DNA of 64,000 nucleotides from 2-12-FULL-35-15 sp036386835 (GTDB lineage: Bacteria > Bacteroidota > Bacteroidia > 2-12-FULL-35-15): assembly GCA_036386835.1 (NCBI GenBank), contig DASVUX010000011.1:124001-188000 (forward strand), written 5' to 3'. Position numbers and translations under genes: made by a program. The notes below the pieces were generated by a model. The model saw nothing but the letters and a program-made list of their open reading frames with translations. It was not told the DNA's origin and did not search any database. Below, piece after piece: positions 35,513 through 44,001 of this stretch (position 1 is the first letter of the stretch; every line of letters begins with the position of its first letter).

Positions 35513-36862
35513 ATGCGTGTTTTAAGCAGCCCTTTTATCGATAAGCTATTTCCCGTTATCCGGCTGAACCTGCTGCTTTTATTCTTCTCCTTCTTATCAT
35601 TCAACCATTCCTTTGCACAGGCACCCGGGATGCTGGAATTTTCCGGGCGCGTGATCAAGGACGGCAAACCGTTTTCAGGGGCGACTGTGACAATCTACAG
35701 AAACGGCACAATTGAGCAGGAAGTGCTGAAACCTGGCAAAAACGGCAAGTTCCGGGCATATCTTGTATTTGGTGTTGATTATAAAGTCGCATTTTCCTAC
35801 CCCGGCTGTGTGGACATGCATCTCATGGTATACACCAGCAGGCTTCCTAAAGAACGCAGCGATCTTTTCCCGCTTTACCAGGCTGACATTCCGTTCTTCG
35901 AAAGCAATGACCCTGGAATAAGGGTATCCAAATTCAAAAGCCCATTCACAAAAGTAATCTATGATGGAAAAAGAGCTTTTATGGATGATGAAGCGTACCT
36001 CGCAGCCTTCCTGAAAGACCTGGTTATCGATCCTGCTGAAATAGCAAAGCTCAGGGCGGAAAAAGAGGCAAAGGAAAAAGCGGAAAAAGACAAGCTTGAA
36101 GCAGCCGAAAAAGCAAAAAGAGATGCTGAAGAAAAAGCAAAAAAAGATGCCGAAGCCAGGCTGCTTGCTGAACAAAAGGAGAAGATGGATGCACTTGCCA
36201 GGGAAGCGGAGCTCGCACGCCTGAAGGCTGAAGAAGAAAGCAAGCAAAGCGTAAATCAAACCATGGAAACAGAAGCAATGCGGCTGCAACGGGAAAAACA
36301 GGCTAAGGAACAGCTCGCCAAAAAGAACAAAGAGATCAAAGCTAAATATGAGAATGAACTGTTAAAGCTTGTTGCTGAAAATGAAAGGATGGCCAAGCAA
36401 AAGGCCTTCAACAAGCAAAAGCAGGAAGCCCGCACAAATACTGTTATAGAGCAGATGCGCAGAGAGACGGAAACAAAAGCGAAGAGCGACAAACTGCGGG
36501 AAGACATAAAGCTTAAGAAGAAAAAAGAGCTTGAGAATAAGCATTATAAAACTAACGAAATGCGCAAGCTGGTTGAAGCCGCTGCATTTGCTGAAAGATC
36601 AGTAAAGATAGGAAGCCGGAAATCAACTCCTGACCCTAAGGACTATGTACGCCAGGAGCCGCCTAACGTGGCAGTAACAATTGATGAAGGAATAATGAAA
36701 ACCACCCGGACAACCACTGTTACACAAGGTAAAAAAATGGATACTTACCGGAAAGAAACGTATTTCTGGGGCAGGGCTTATTGTTATAAAAATAACCTGG
36801 AGATAGATGAATCCCTTTACAATACCGAGATCGACCGCATTGCTTCTTACAGGAATAAATAA
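35513..36862 (+). CDS. Secreted coiled-coil protein of unknown function
   Basis: A 449-residue protein not recognised as a named family. Signal peptide at about 1-35 (cleavage near HSFAQ). Residues 40-125 form a small beta domain resembling a carboxypeptidase-regulatory/Cna-B-like fold (EFSGRVIKDGKPFSGATVTIYR). Residues 175-365 are a long Lys/Glu/Ala-rich coiled coil (periodic KAEKDKLEAAEKAKRDAEEKAK), and 370-449 is a conserved-looking C-terminal segment. It lies between the pseudouridine synthase and the propeller-SpoIIE sensor on one strand, with a 29-bp gap to the latter. This suggests an exported, possibly periplasmic, partner of that sensor. Confidence 0.7.
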   Translation: MRVLSSPFIDKLFPVIRLNLLLLFFSFLSFNHSFAQAPGMLEFSGRVIKDGKPFSGATVTIYRNGTIEQEVLKPGKNGKFRAYLVFGVDYKVAFSYPGCVDMHLMVYTSRLPKERSDLFPLYQADIPFFESNDPGIRVSKFKSPFTKVIYDGKRAFMDDEAYLAAFLKDLVIDPAEIAKLRAEKEAKEKAEKDKLEAAEKAKRDAEEKAKKDAEARLLAEQKEKMDALAREAELARLKAEEESKQSVNQTMETEAMRLQREKQAKEQLAKKNKEIKAKYENELLKLVAENERMAKQKAFNKQKQEARTNTVIEQMRRETETKAKSDKLREDIKLKKKKELENKHYKTNEMRKLVEAAAFAERSVKIGSRKSTPDPKDYVRQEPPNVAVTIDEGIMKTTRTTTVTQGKKMDTYRKETYFWGRAYCYKNNLEIDESLYNTEIDRIASYRNK

Positions 36863-36891
36863 CGAACGATATTAATTTGACAATGTATCAA

Positions 36892-39800
36892 ATGAAAAAC
36901 AATAAGATCTTTCTTGCATTCTTCCTGTCATGGCTGATGAACTTCACAGTGATGATGAATGCGCAGACCACCAGTTTTATCTACTATGGTGTGGAGCAGG
37001 GGCTGTCGCAGTCGCAGGTGCAATGCATCACACAGGATGATAACGGAAATCTCTGGATAGGCACCCTTTCAGGACTTACACGCTATAACGGAAGGGAATT
37101 CAAAGTTTACTCCCGCACAGATTCGCTTGCAGAAGACTGGGTCACCTCATTATGTAAAGAAAAGAACGGAAATATTCTATTCGGGCACTGGGCAGGTGGC
37201 GTGTCCATGTTCAATTCGAAAACACAAAAAATTGAAAACCTTAACCTCGAGGAATTCACCCGCTTCAAAACTGTAACTTCCATCACACAGGACAATACCG
37301 GAAGGTTCTGGATCGCTACCGAAGGTGCCGGTGTTTTTGTTTACGATCCCGCCAACAAAAAAATGGTTACCCTCACCAGGAAAGATGGATTAAGCAGCGA
37401 CAATATCTATAACGTATGTGCCGATCAGAAAGGGAACATGTGGGTCGGAACCGATATCGGGATCACGATATATGACTCAAAAGGATTATCAGTACACAGC
37501 ATTCTGAACCTTGGCAACGGCCTTCACAGCAACAGGATCACCTGCATCAGCCTTGTGAATGAAAATGAAATGTGGATAGGCAGCGCAGATGCCGGAGTAA
37601 TGGTGCTGAAAGTAAAAGATGATTTTTCTGTAAAGCTTCCTGTTAAAGCAATTGAAAACGCAGGTCAGCGGATCGACATGAAAAACGGGCTGGAATCCAC
37701 CTTCATCAACTGCATCACGGAAGACAGGACGCATAATGTATGGATCGGCACAACCGGTGGCGGTGCTGTTAAATGCGTTCCTTTTCCTTCAAAGGACAGG
37801 GGAGAAGCCATCAATAAAGCAGTTGTATATAACTACAACACCAAACAGGGTTTGAACTATTTTAATGCCAATGCTATTTTCCAGGACCGGGAGAATAACG
37901 TTTGGATCGGGACAGATATCGGCCTCAATGAATATCACGGAGAACGTTTCCAGGTATATGATGAAGCGGACAGCCTGACGAACAACCTGGTATGGACAAC
38001 ACTCTGCGATCGCGATGGAAATCTGTGGCTGGGAACAAATGACGGAATCTCCAAGATCTCTTTCAGCTATTCTGAGATCAATCATAAACAGAACCACTCG
38101 CTGAAGAACTACAATACGAAAGACGGCTTAAGCAGCAATGTGATCCTTTCCTCCTTTGAGGACAGTAAAGGTAATCTCTGGTTCGGCACCGGCTTCGGGG
38201 GTGTTTGCCGGTTCGATAAATCAAGCGGAAGATTTGAAATAATCAATAAGGAAGGCGGTCTTGCAGGAGATGTTGTTTTCACAATCTGCGAAGATAAAGA
38301 TGGTAATATGTGGTTCGGCACAAAAGAAGGTGCATCCCGGTATGATCATGCTACTAAGATCTTTCGTAATTATACAGTGGCTGATGGTCTTGGCGGGAAT
38401 AACGTTTACCGGATCTTCAAGGACAGCAGGGGCAATCTCTGGTTTGGAGCCCTTGGTGGGAACCTCTCTATGTTTGACGGCTCCACATTTCGCTCTTTCG
38501 ATGAGGAAGACGGGATGAAGCACCGTTTCATCCTGTGTATTAATGAAGACAAAAATCATAACCTCTGGTTCGGGGCATATGGTGGCGGACTTTATAAATA
38601 TGACGGCAAAAACTTTACAAACTATACGGTAAAAGAAGGTTTAACAACAGATTCACCTTATTCGATCATCTGCGACAATGAGAATCACATCTGGATAGGG
38701 AGCAGCCGCGGGCTTGATAAATTTGATGAGGCGACAAAAACCTTTAAGCATTACGGCAAAGCAGAAGGCTTTCTGGGTGTAGAGACCAATCCAAACGCTG
38801 TATCTATGGATAAGGACGGCAATCTCTGGTATGGGACCATCATGGGTGCTGTGAGATATAATCCGAAGGAAGACAAAGCAAATACAATAGAGCCGCGAAC
38901 ATTTATCACCGGGCTGAAACTTTTTATGCAGGAATCTCCTTTTCCTGATGATGACCGCTTTTCATACGATCAGAATCATCTTACATTCAGTTTTGTAGGG
39001 ACAAGCTTAACAAACCCCGGGAATGTCAAATACCAGTACAAGCTGGAGGGCTTTGATAAAGACTGGCTACCAGGATATACAAAAGCCAATGAGGCTGTTT
39101 ATACCAACCTGCCCCCCGGCTCTTATACTTTTATGGTACGTGCCTGCAACAGTGACGGCACATGCAACATCCAGCCGGCATCCTATAAGTTCTTTATCGC
39201 TCCGCCATTCTGGCAAACTGCTATCTTCTATTTCCTGGTAGTTCTCTTTGCTGTGTTCGGCATTTATGTATTTGATAAGATCCGTACACGGAAACTTCTC
39301 CAGTCGAAAAAAGCGCTTGAAGAAAGGGTTGCAGAACGTACAGAGGAGCTTGCTTCAAAAAATGCTGAACTTGCTGAAAAGAACAAGGATATTACTGACA
39401 GCATCAGGTATGCAAAACGGATCCAGGAAGCAATTCTTCCTCCCGATATCCTTGTAAGGAAATACCTGCCGGATTCATTCATCTTTGCAAAGCCCAAGGA
39501 CATTGTGAGCGGGGATTTTTATTGGGTAAACAAAAAAGGGGACCAGGTGATCTTCGCAGCAGTGGACTGCACAGGTCATGGTGTGCCAGGGGCCTTTATG
39601 AGCATTGTGGGCCATAACATACTTGAACAGGCTTTTAATGAAAGCAGCTCTCTTACGCCATCACTGCTTCTCGACAGGCTGAATAAAGGAGTGAGTGAAG
39701 CGCTGAACCAGACCACAGAAGATACAAAGCTCCGTGATGGAATGGATATCGCTTTATGTGTTATAAATTATAAAACAATGGAACTGCAGTTTGCGGGAGC

Positions 39801-40143
39801 ATACAATCCTTTGTTCATTATCCGCGGAGGAGAATTCATTGAAGTGAAAGGCGATAACATCGCTATCGGAAGTTATATTGAAGCACAGCAAAGCACTTAT
39901 ACTAATCATAAGATCCAATTACAGAAAGGAGATATTATTTATGTATTTACCGATGGATATATTGACCAGTTTGGCGGGCCTGACGGAAAGAAATTCAAGC
40001 TGACCCAATTTAAAACGATGCTCTCTTCACTCTCAGGTGTTCCTTTATCCCAGCAGGCGGTTATCATAGAGAAATCTATGGAACAATGGAGAGGCGTTCT
40101 TCAGCAGGTGGATGATATTCTTGTGATTGGGGTGAAGATATAG
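36892..40143 (+). CDS. Propeller-Y_Y_Y sensor with SpoIIE phosphatase output
   Basis: About 1083 residues from MKNNKIFL; earlier in-frame starts (ATG 36883, TTG 36877) only lengthen the signal peptide. The order is: signal peptide about 1-25; two-component-regulator-type propeller repeats (about 30-680; recurrent NLWIGT or NLWFGT phrases); Y_Y_Y domain (about 690-765; NPGNVKYQYKLEGFDKDWLPG); one transmembrane helix (about 770-795); coiled-coil linker; SpoIIE PP2C-like phosphatase (about 850-1083) with DIVSGDFYW, AAVDCTGHGVPGAFMS and TDGYIDQFGG. This is the periplasmic sensor of a hybrid two-component protein, with a phosphatase instead of a histidine kinase. Confidence 0.92.
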   Translation: MKNNKIFLAFFLSWLMNFTVMMNAQTTSFIYYGVEQGLSQSQVQCITQDDNGNLWIGTLSGLTRYNGREFKVYSRTDSLAEDWVTSLCKEKNGNILFGHWAGGVSMFNSKTQKIENLNLEEFTRFKTVTSITQDNTGRFWIATEGAGVFVYDPANKKMVTLTRKDGLSSDNIYNVCADQKGNMWVGTDIGITIYDSKGLSVHSILNLGNGLHSNRITCISLVNENEMWIGSADAGVMVLKVKDDFSVKLPVKAIENAGQRIDMKNGLESTFINCITEDRTHNVWIGTTGGGAVKCVPFPSKDRGEAINKAVVYNYNTKQGLNYFNANAIFQDRENNVWIGTDIGLNEYHGERFQVYDEADSLTNNLVWTTLCDRDGNLWLGTNDGISKISFSYSEINHKQNHSLKNYNTKDGLSSNVILSSFEDSKGNLWFGTGFGGVCRFDKSSGRFEIINKEGGLAGDVVFTICEDKDGNMWFGTKEGASRYDHATKIFRNYTVADGLGGNNVYRIFKDSRGNLWFGALGGNLSMFDGSTFRSFDEEDGMKHRFILCINEDKNHNLWFGAYGGGLYKYDGKNFTNYTVKEGLTTDSPYSIICDNENHIWIGSSRGLDKFDEATKTFKHYGKAEGFLGVETNPNAVSMDKDGNLWYGTIMGAVRYNPKEDKANTIEPRTFITGLKLFMQESPFPDDDRFSYDQNHLTFSFVGTSLTNPGNVKYQYKLEGFDKDWLPGYTKANEAVYTNLPPGSYTFMVRACNSDGTCNIQPASYKFFIAPPFWQTAIFYFLVVLFAVFGIYVFDKIRTRKLLQSKKALEERVAERTEELASKNAELAEKNKDITDSIRYAKRIQEAILPPDILVRKYLPDSFIFAKPKDIVSGDFYWVNKKGDQVIFAAVDCTGHGVPGAFMSIVGHNILEQAFNESSSLTPSLLLDRLNKGVSEALNQTTEDTKLRDGMDIALCVINYKTMELQFAGAYNPLFIIRGGEFIEVKGDNIAIGSYIEAQQSTYTNHKIQLQKGDIIYVFTDGYIDQFGGPDGKKFKLTQFKTMLSSLSGVPLSQQAVIIEKSMEQWRGVLQQVDDILVIGVKI

Positions 40144-40246
40144 CCCGGGAGAAATATCTTGGGTCCAAGGAAATGTTGAATTCAACAATTTACGAGGTGA
40201 GTTGCTACTATTAACTTGCCTTATCCTTAGCCCTTATTAAAAAAGA

Positions 40247-40274
40247 AAAAGTCAGTCGTTGCGGACTGACTTTT
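40247..40274 (+). terminator. Terminator after the propeller-SpoIIE gene
   Basis: An 11-bp stem AAAAGTCAGTC / GACTGACTTTT (40247-40257, 40264-40274) with a 6-nt loop, ending in T-rich sequence; also A-rich on the other side, so bidirectional. Confidence 0.85.
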
Positions 40275-40323
40275 CATTGCATTTTAAATGCGCTCATGGT
40301 ATTTCAAGATTTAAGATTTGTCC

Positions 40324-40476
40324 AGAGACCTTACGGGGTCAGCCTTGATTCTTTTGCAGAGACCTTACGGGATCAGCTGCGGGTGGAGGCCTTACGGGGC
40401 CAGCCTTTGATTCTTTGCAGAGACCTTACGGGGTCAGCTGCCTTTCATTTCTGCTCCTCCTTACGGGGCTTTGTGC
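40324..40476. repeat. Array of five short CCTTACGGGG hairpin repeats
   Basis: The core CCTTACGGG occurs five times (starts at 40329, 40363, 40390, 40424 and 40459). The first four carry a complete GACC...GGTC or GGCC...GGCC-like stem and trailing CAGC. Copies 1 to 3 and 2 to 4 are each exactly 61 bp apart, and the TTGATTCTTT(T)GCAGAG spacer recurs, so the array is two 61-bp units plus a partial. In copy 3 both stem sides change (A-T to G-C). Units and spacers are too short for a CRISPR array. Confidence 0.8.
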
Positions 40477-40708
40477 AGTTATGATTCTACTCTACCATAT
40501 TCCAATATGATGCCGGAATTTATTAAAGTGACTTCACATTAAAAAAAAAACAACGTAACTACGCCAGGAACCCCAAAATTATCGCCAATAAAGCCTTTCA
40601 TGATGCCTGGAAAAATTTCAGCCGGAAAGAACAAAGAAATTCACAGAGAATTTTTTCCCCACAAATGAGATTTTCTTAGACATTCTACCACGGACGGTAG
40701 TGTTTTTC
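40477..40708. other. Intergenic stretch without recognisable features
   Basis: AT-rich sequence between the repeat array and the terminator of the next minus-strand gene. It holds only a poly-A tract (about 40541-40550) and a weak hairpin near 40685-40700. Confidence 0.5.
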
Positions 40709-40743
40709 AAAAAAAACGTCCCACTCTTGGCAAGAGTGGGACG
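40709..40743 (-). terminator. Terminator of the 121-residue gene
   Basis: A perfect 12-bp stem (40717-40728 and 40732-40743) with a 3-nt loop. On the minus strand it is followed by an eight-T run (40709-40716). It lies 30 bp past the stop of the gene at 40774. Confidence 0.93.
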
Positions 40744-40773
40744 CCACGTTTAAAAATTTAGCAAAGCGCTCCT

Positions 40774-41139
40774 TTAGTTCGAAGACCCCAGGTCGAATTG
40801 TAATGCATCTTCAAAGGCCATAGTTATATCGCCTTCAGCAACTATCCCGTGCCCGTTAGTTAAACCGTTATCTTTTGTAACTACTTTTTTCCCTGCCTTA
40901 ATAGCAGAAACCGGTGTTACGTTTAAACCATTTAACTCTATCCTGAGTTCTTTCAGGCACATACCTAAAGCAATTGCTTTTTTGGTATTTGTAATAATGA
41001 ACTCCACATCAAAATCATCAGGAGATGATTTCGACTTCACGGTAAAGTCGATCCTGTTCTCAATGCAATAGTCGATCAATGACTGAATATTCTTTTTCTT
41101 CACTGTCACTGTCGGTTTATCTTCGTTCATAAAACTCAT
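40774..41139 (-). CDS. Small protein of unknown function
   Basis: A 121-residue soluble, mixed alpha/beta protein without signal peptide or transmembrane segment and not recognised as a known family. The N-terminal 65 residues (VTVKKKNIQSLIDYCIENRIDFTV..., then FDVEFIITNTKKAIALGMCLKEL) look like a compact domain with two beta-alpha units. The last 50 residues are Gly/Asn-rich and acidic and look flexible. It is monocistronic with its own terminator, isolated between the repeat array and purQ. Coding is supported by length, terminator and normal residue composition. Confidence 0.7.
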   Translation of the reverse strand: MSFMNEDKPTVTVKKKNIQSLIDYCIENRIDFTVKSKSSPDDFDVEFIITNTKKAIALGMCLKELRIELNGLNVTPVSAIKAGKKVVTKDNGLTNGHGIVAEGDITMAFEDALQFDLGSSN

Positions 41140-41294
41140 GGCAAAAAAATTTTTAAATATGTATACTAATTAATAACCAATAGTAAAGTTAAAGGAAAGG
41201 ATTCCGAAATCAAAGGGTAAGATATGAACAGGAAAACACGGGCTGTTTATTAATTGTTGAAAATTAAAGAGTATATTTTTTCCAAGAAAAGCAT

Positions 41295-41330
41295 AAAAAA
41301 AAGGGTAAAAGTGTCATTTTACCCCTTTTT
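41295..41330 (-). terminator. Terminator of purQ
   Basis: A stem of about 10 bp (41301-41310 against 41317-41327) with 6-nt loop. On the minus strand it is followed by a run of T (41295-41302). It is 22 bp past the purQ stop. Confidence 0.88.
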
Positions 41331-41348
41331 AATCAAAATTTAAACCTT

Positions 41349-42044
41349 TTAGTTCTTTACCAGGCTCAGGATCGAATCAAAGATCCAACGGCCATCCATA
41401 TTGTTTAAGGTTTTATCAGTCGCCCTTTCCGGGTGAGGCATCATTCCAAAAACATTCTTTCCGGAATTACAAACTCCGGCAATATTTTCCGTGGCTCCGT
41501 TCGGATTTGAGTCAGCGGTGACATTTCCTTTTTCATCGCAGTAACGGAAAAGGATCTGTCCGTTATCATTAAGCTTTTTGAGGGTTTCCTTATCCGCGTA
41601 ATACTTACCTTCTCCGTGAGCAATAGGGATTTTGAGTGCTGTGTTTGCCGGGACCTCTGAGGTTATCAGCGTTGAGTTATTTTCTGCTTTTATAAAAACA
41701 TTCTTGCAGATGAATTTACGTTCATCGTTATGCATCAGGGCTCCCGGTACTAACCCGGCTTCACACAGGATCTGGAAACCATTACAAACTCCAAGTACAT
41801 ATCCACCCTTTTCAGCAAAAGCGATCACCTTTTCCATGATTGGTGAAAATCGTGCTATTGCTCCCGAACGCAGATAATCACCATAGGAGAAGCCTCCCGG
41901 AAGAACTATAAAATTGCACCCCTGAAGGTCAGTGTCCTTATGCCAAAGCTCAACAACCTCCTGCCCCATTATATTTCGTAATACATGTATCATGTCCTGG
42001 TCACAATTTGATCCCGGGAAAACAACCACTCCGAATTTATTCAT
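41349..42044 (-). CDS. purQ: Phosphoribosylformylglycinamidine synthase, glutaminase subunit
   Basis: Glutamine amidotransferase subunit of FGAM synthase (purine synthesis). The 231 residues contain the class I amidotransferase signatures: VVFPGSNCDQDM, LPGGFSYGDYLR, the catalytic Cys in GVCNGFQILCEAGLVPG, and MMPHPER for the catalytic His. Presence of a separate purQ implies a multi-subunit PurLQS enzyme. It is monocistronic with its own -7 box and terminator. Confidence 0.97.
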   Translation of the reverse strand: MNKFGVVVFPGSNCDQDMIHVLRNIMGQEVVELWHKDTDLQGCNFIVLPGGFSYGDYLRSGAIARFSPIMEKVIAFAEKGGYVLGVCNGFQILCEAGLVPGALMHNDERKFICKNVFIKAENNSTLITSEVPANTALKIPIAHGEGKYYADKETLKKLNDNGQILFRYCDEKGNVTADSNPNGATENIAGVCNSGKNVFGMMPHPERATDKTLNNMDGRWIFDSILSLVKN

Positions 42045-42064
42045 CTTTTTTAAATTTTGTTATG

Positions 42065-42072
42065 CAAAGTTA
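42065..42072 (-). promoter_or_regulatory. -7 promoter box of purQ
   Basis: The minus strand reads TAACTTTG, matching TAnnTTTG, 21 bp before the purQ start codon. No clear -33 box. Confidence 0.45.
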
Positions 42073-42111
42073 AAAATAATCAGCCTCTGTAAGACATGTC
42101 CGGGAGAATGT

Positions 42112-43095
42112 TTAAAAAATGTTTACTGCCAGGTTTATCAGCAGCAATGCGATAAAGAGAAGGAAAAGAAGTTCGCCCCAAAGTTCTTTCCTGATCCGGA
42201 TAAAATAATTTGAACAGATCACAGAGAGCGGAATGGCAAACAATGCAAAACTTATTGGAGTAATTGCAGGAACAAGAAAAATGGAGAGGCTCGCAAATGC
42301 TGTCATCCAGAGCATCAGTATCAGGGCCTTCTTGGTTTTCTGCGAACCTCCACCGAGGTCATTGAAAAGCTTCCCGAAAGACAGGAGCACTATAATAAGT
42401 CCCGTGCTTGCCAGTATATAGAAGAACTGGTTCAGTCTGGTTCCCTGTTCTTTAAAAACTATAGGAAAGAACATTTTATCATATAGCAGGTAATCCAGTG
42501 TATCTTTCCAGAAGTACCAGGAAATAACAAATATGAAGGGCACCAGTACCCCAAAGAATGAAATGATCCATTCTCTCCACATAAATGGGCGAAAAAGAAT
42601 AAGTGCGATTCCCAGCAACGGGAAGAGTACTATACATGGCAAATAGAAAAGTGTTGCAACTGAGATCAGGAGGCCTGCATCAAAAACCTGTGAGAAGGCA
42701 GTGTCTTTACGGTAGGAGTTAAGGATCTTGCTCAGGGCAAAAAGCAGGAACAGGTTGGCAAAAAGAATGGGATGCAGCTGAAGCATATCTATATGTATGC
42801 TGAGAAAAGCAAAGTAAAGCAGAGCAGGAAGAGCCGTCTTGCGCGTAAGAGCTTCGTTTTCATTTACAATATAATTCAGCAGGAAGCCTTCTCCTGTCAC
42901 CAGGAGAATTGCGATGATATTACACAGCCATGGAATGCCTGCAACAGGACGGACAAGCAGCTCATAAAAAGGCATGGAGTGCCGGACTTCTGAAAGATGC
43001 AACGCCCCGAAACCAAAGGACCATATTATAATGGCTATAAGCGGAAGAATAAAGAATGCCGCGGGGCTATTCGATTTTAGGATTCGGACGATCAT
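42112..43095 (-). CDS. DUF6427-family membrane protein
   Basis: A 327-residue polytopic inner-membrane protein with about 9 hydrophobic segments, matching the DUF6427 family of Bacteroidota by size and composition. Function unknown. It sits immediately upstream of purQ on the minus strand and divergent from the small DUF6341 gene, an association seen in many Flavobacteriia. A role cannot be inferred from sequence. Confidence 0.7.
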   Translation of the reverse strand: MIVRILKSNSPAAFFILPLIAIIIWSFGFGALHLSEVRHSMPFYELLVRPVAGIPWLCNIIAILLVTGEGFLLNYIVNENEALTRKTALPALLYFAFLSIHIDMLQLHPILFANLFLLFALSKILNSYRKDTAFSQVFDAGLLISVATLFYLPCIVLFPLLGIALILFRPFMWREWIISFFGVLVPFIFVISWYFWKDTLDYLLYDKMFFPIVFKEQGTRLNQFFYILASTGLIIVLLSFGKLFNDLGGGSQKTKKALILMLWMTAFASLSIFLVPAITPISFALFAIPLSVICSNYFIRIRKELWGELLFLLFIALLLINLAVNIF

Positions 43096-43145
43096 TTACG
43101 ACCTAAAAATACGTTGATTTTTTTATGGAATTTCAAATTAATTTG

Positions 43146-43153
43146 TACTTTTG
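43146..43153 (+). promoter_or_regulatory. -7 promoter box of the DUF6341 gene
   Basis: TACTTTTG matches TAnnTTTG, 26 bp before the start codon at 43180. Confidence 0.5.
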
Positions 43154-43179
43154 GCCCTGTTGAATTAAATATTGACACT

Positions 43180-43365
43180 ATGAACATGACAGACATTTTT
43201 TACGGAACAGGGGATTTTTTCCAATGGACATTCAAATTCATTAAAGGTTCAGGGAATGTTCCAAATGTGATATTCTGGCTGATCATTTGTACCCTGATGG
43301 TAGTGTGGCTGCGCATGCAGGCCCGTTTTAACCAGGAAGCCAAAGAAAAAGGCACTTTGAAATAG
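43180..43365 (+). CDS. DUF6341-like small membrane protein
   Basis: A 61-residue protein from MNMTDIFYGTG; the longer frame from 43114 would place the start upstream of the predicted promoter. One transmembrane helix (about 30-45; VIFWLIICTLMVVWLRMQ) is followed by a charged cytoplasmic tail. Size, the FYGTGDFFQW motif and proximity to the DUF6427 gene fit the DUF6341 family. Function unknown. It ends at a strong terminator. Confidence 0.75.
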   Translation: MNMTDIFYGTGDFFQWTFKFIKGSGNVPNVIFWLIICTLMVVWLRMQARFNQEAKEKGTLK

Positions 43366-43385
43366 TACCTGTTTTTATAATTTAT

Positions 43386-43423
43386 AAAAAGCCCTGAAAG
43401 GTAAACTTTCAGGGCTTTTTTTT
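43386..43423 (+). terminator. Terminator after the DUF6341 gene
   Basis: A perfect 15-bp stem (43386-43400 and 43406-43420), 5-nt loop, then T-run. Confidence 0.95.
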
Positions 43424-43567
43424 AATTCCGCTTAAACGTGTTTTTTTTTACAAATATATACTTGACATCCTTTTTTATTTTTATTACCTTTAATTTCAGA
43501 AATCATCCCCTTGATTTGATAAGAAGAGAATAGTGAGCTTCTTTTATCGTTAAATGATTTTTCAAGA

Positions 43568-43969
43568 ATGAAAAATATAGTAAAATCAGGTGTTTTAGCT
43601 GCAGTGGTTATTGCTTTTGCAAGTTGCCAGAAAACTGAATTTAATTCAGTCGCACCTGTTGATGCGCAGGAAACTCCCGTTTTCAGGGTTCTTGGAGGCG
43701 AAAGTACGGAAGGAACGGACGGGAACCTGTTATCAGACCGGGATAAATGCAAGAAGTGCCACACTGCAGGATCCAAGACAATGGGCCTCGATCTTAACGC
43801 ACCGTTTATGCCAGATAACCGCTATGGTAGTATCGAAGAACTTGTAAATAATTTTGATTTTGTAAATAATGTGCATTTACCAGTAAATGCCCTTAGATCC
43901 AATCCAACAATTTCCGAAGAACAAAAGGCCGGTCTTATCAGCTATCTTAAAAGTCTTCAATCAAAATAA
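43568..43969 (+). CDS. Mono-heme cytochrome c-like lipoprotein
   Basis: A 133-residue protein with a lipoprotein signal peptide (lipobox FASC, lipidated Cys20). After a flexible linker, one CxxCH heme-attachment motif is at residues 61-65 (CKKCH). Candidate distal Met ligands are M72 and M81. The helical end ISEEQKAGLISYLKSL is typical of small class I c-type cytochromes. It is probably an envelope-anchored electron carrier; the partner is unknown. Monocistronic between two terminators. Confidence 0.85.
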   Translation: MKNIVKSGVLAAVVIAFASCQKTEFNSVAPVDAQETPVFRVLGGESTEGTDGNLLSDRDKCKKCHTAGSKTMGLDLNAPFMPDNRYGSIEELVNNFDFVNNVHLPVNALRSNPTISEEQKAGLISYLKSLQSK

Positions 43970-43970
43970 A

Positions 43971-43998
43971 AAAAGCCTTTCAATTTGAAAGGGCTTTT
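43971..43998. terminator. Bidirectional terminator between cytochrome and purD genes
   Basis: A stem of 13 bp with one bulge and a minimal loop, with A-run upstream and T-run downstream. It lies between two convergent stop codons (43969 and 44002). Confidence 0.88.
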
Positions 43999-44001
43999 TA
44001 A

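Noticed and set aside
40324..40476. CRISPR array.
   Set aside because: Repeat core is only about 15 bp, spacers are about 12-20 bp and themselves repeated, and there are no cas genes in the window.
40296..40484. A 62-codon frame across the hairpin repeat array.
   Set aside because: Its apparent protein repeats are only the DNA repeats read in frame; no upstream signal and poor composition.
43463..43490. TTGACA-like sequence upstream of the cytochrome gene read as a sigma-70 -35 box.
   Set aside because: Bacteroidota housekeeping promoters use TTTG/TAnnTTTG; spacing to any -10-like box is poor.
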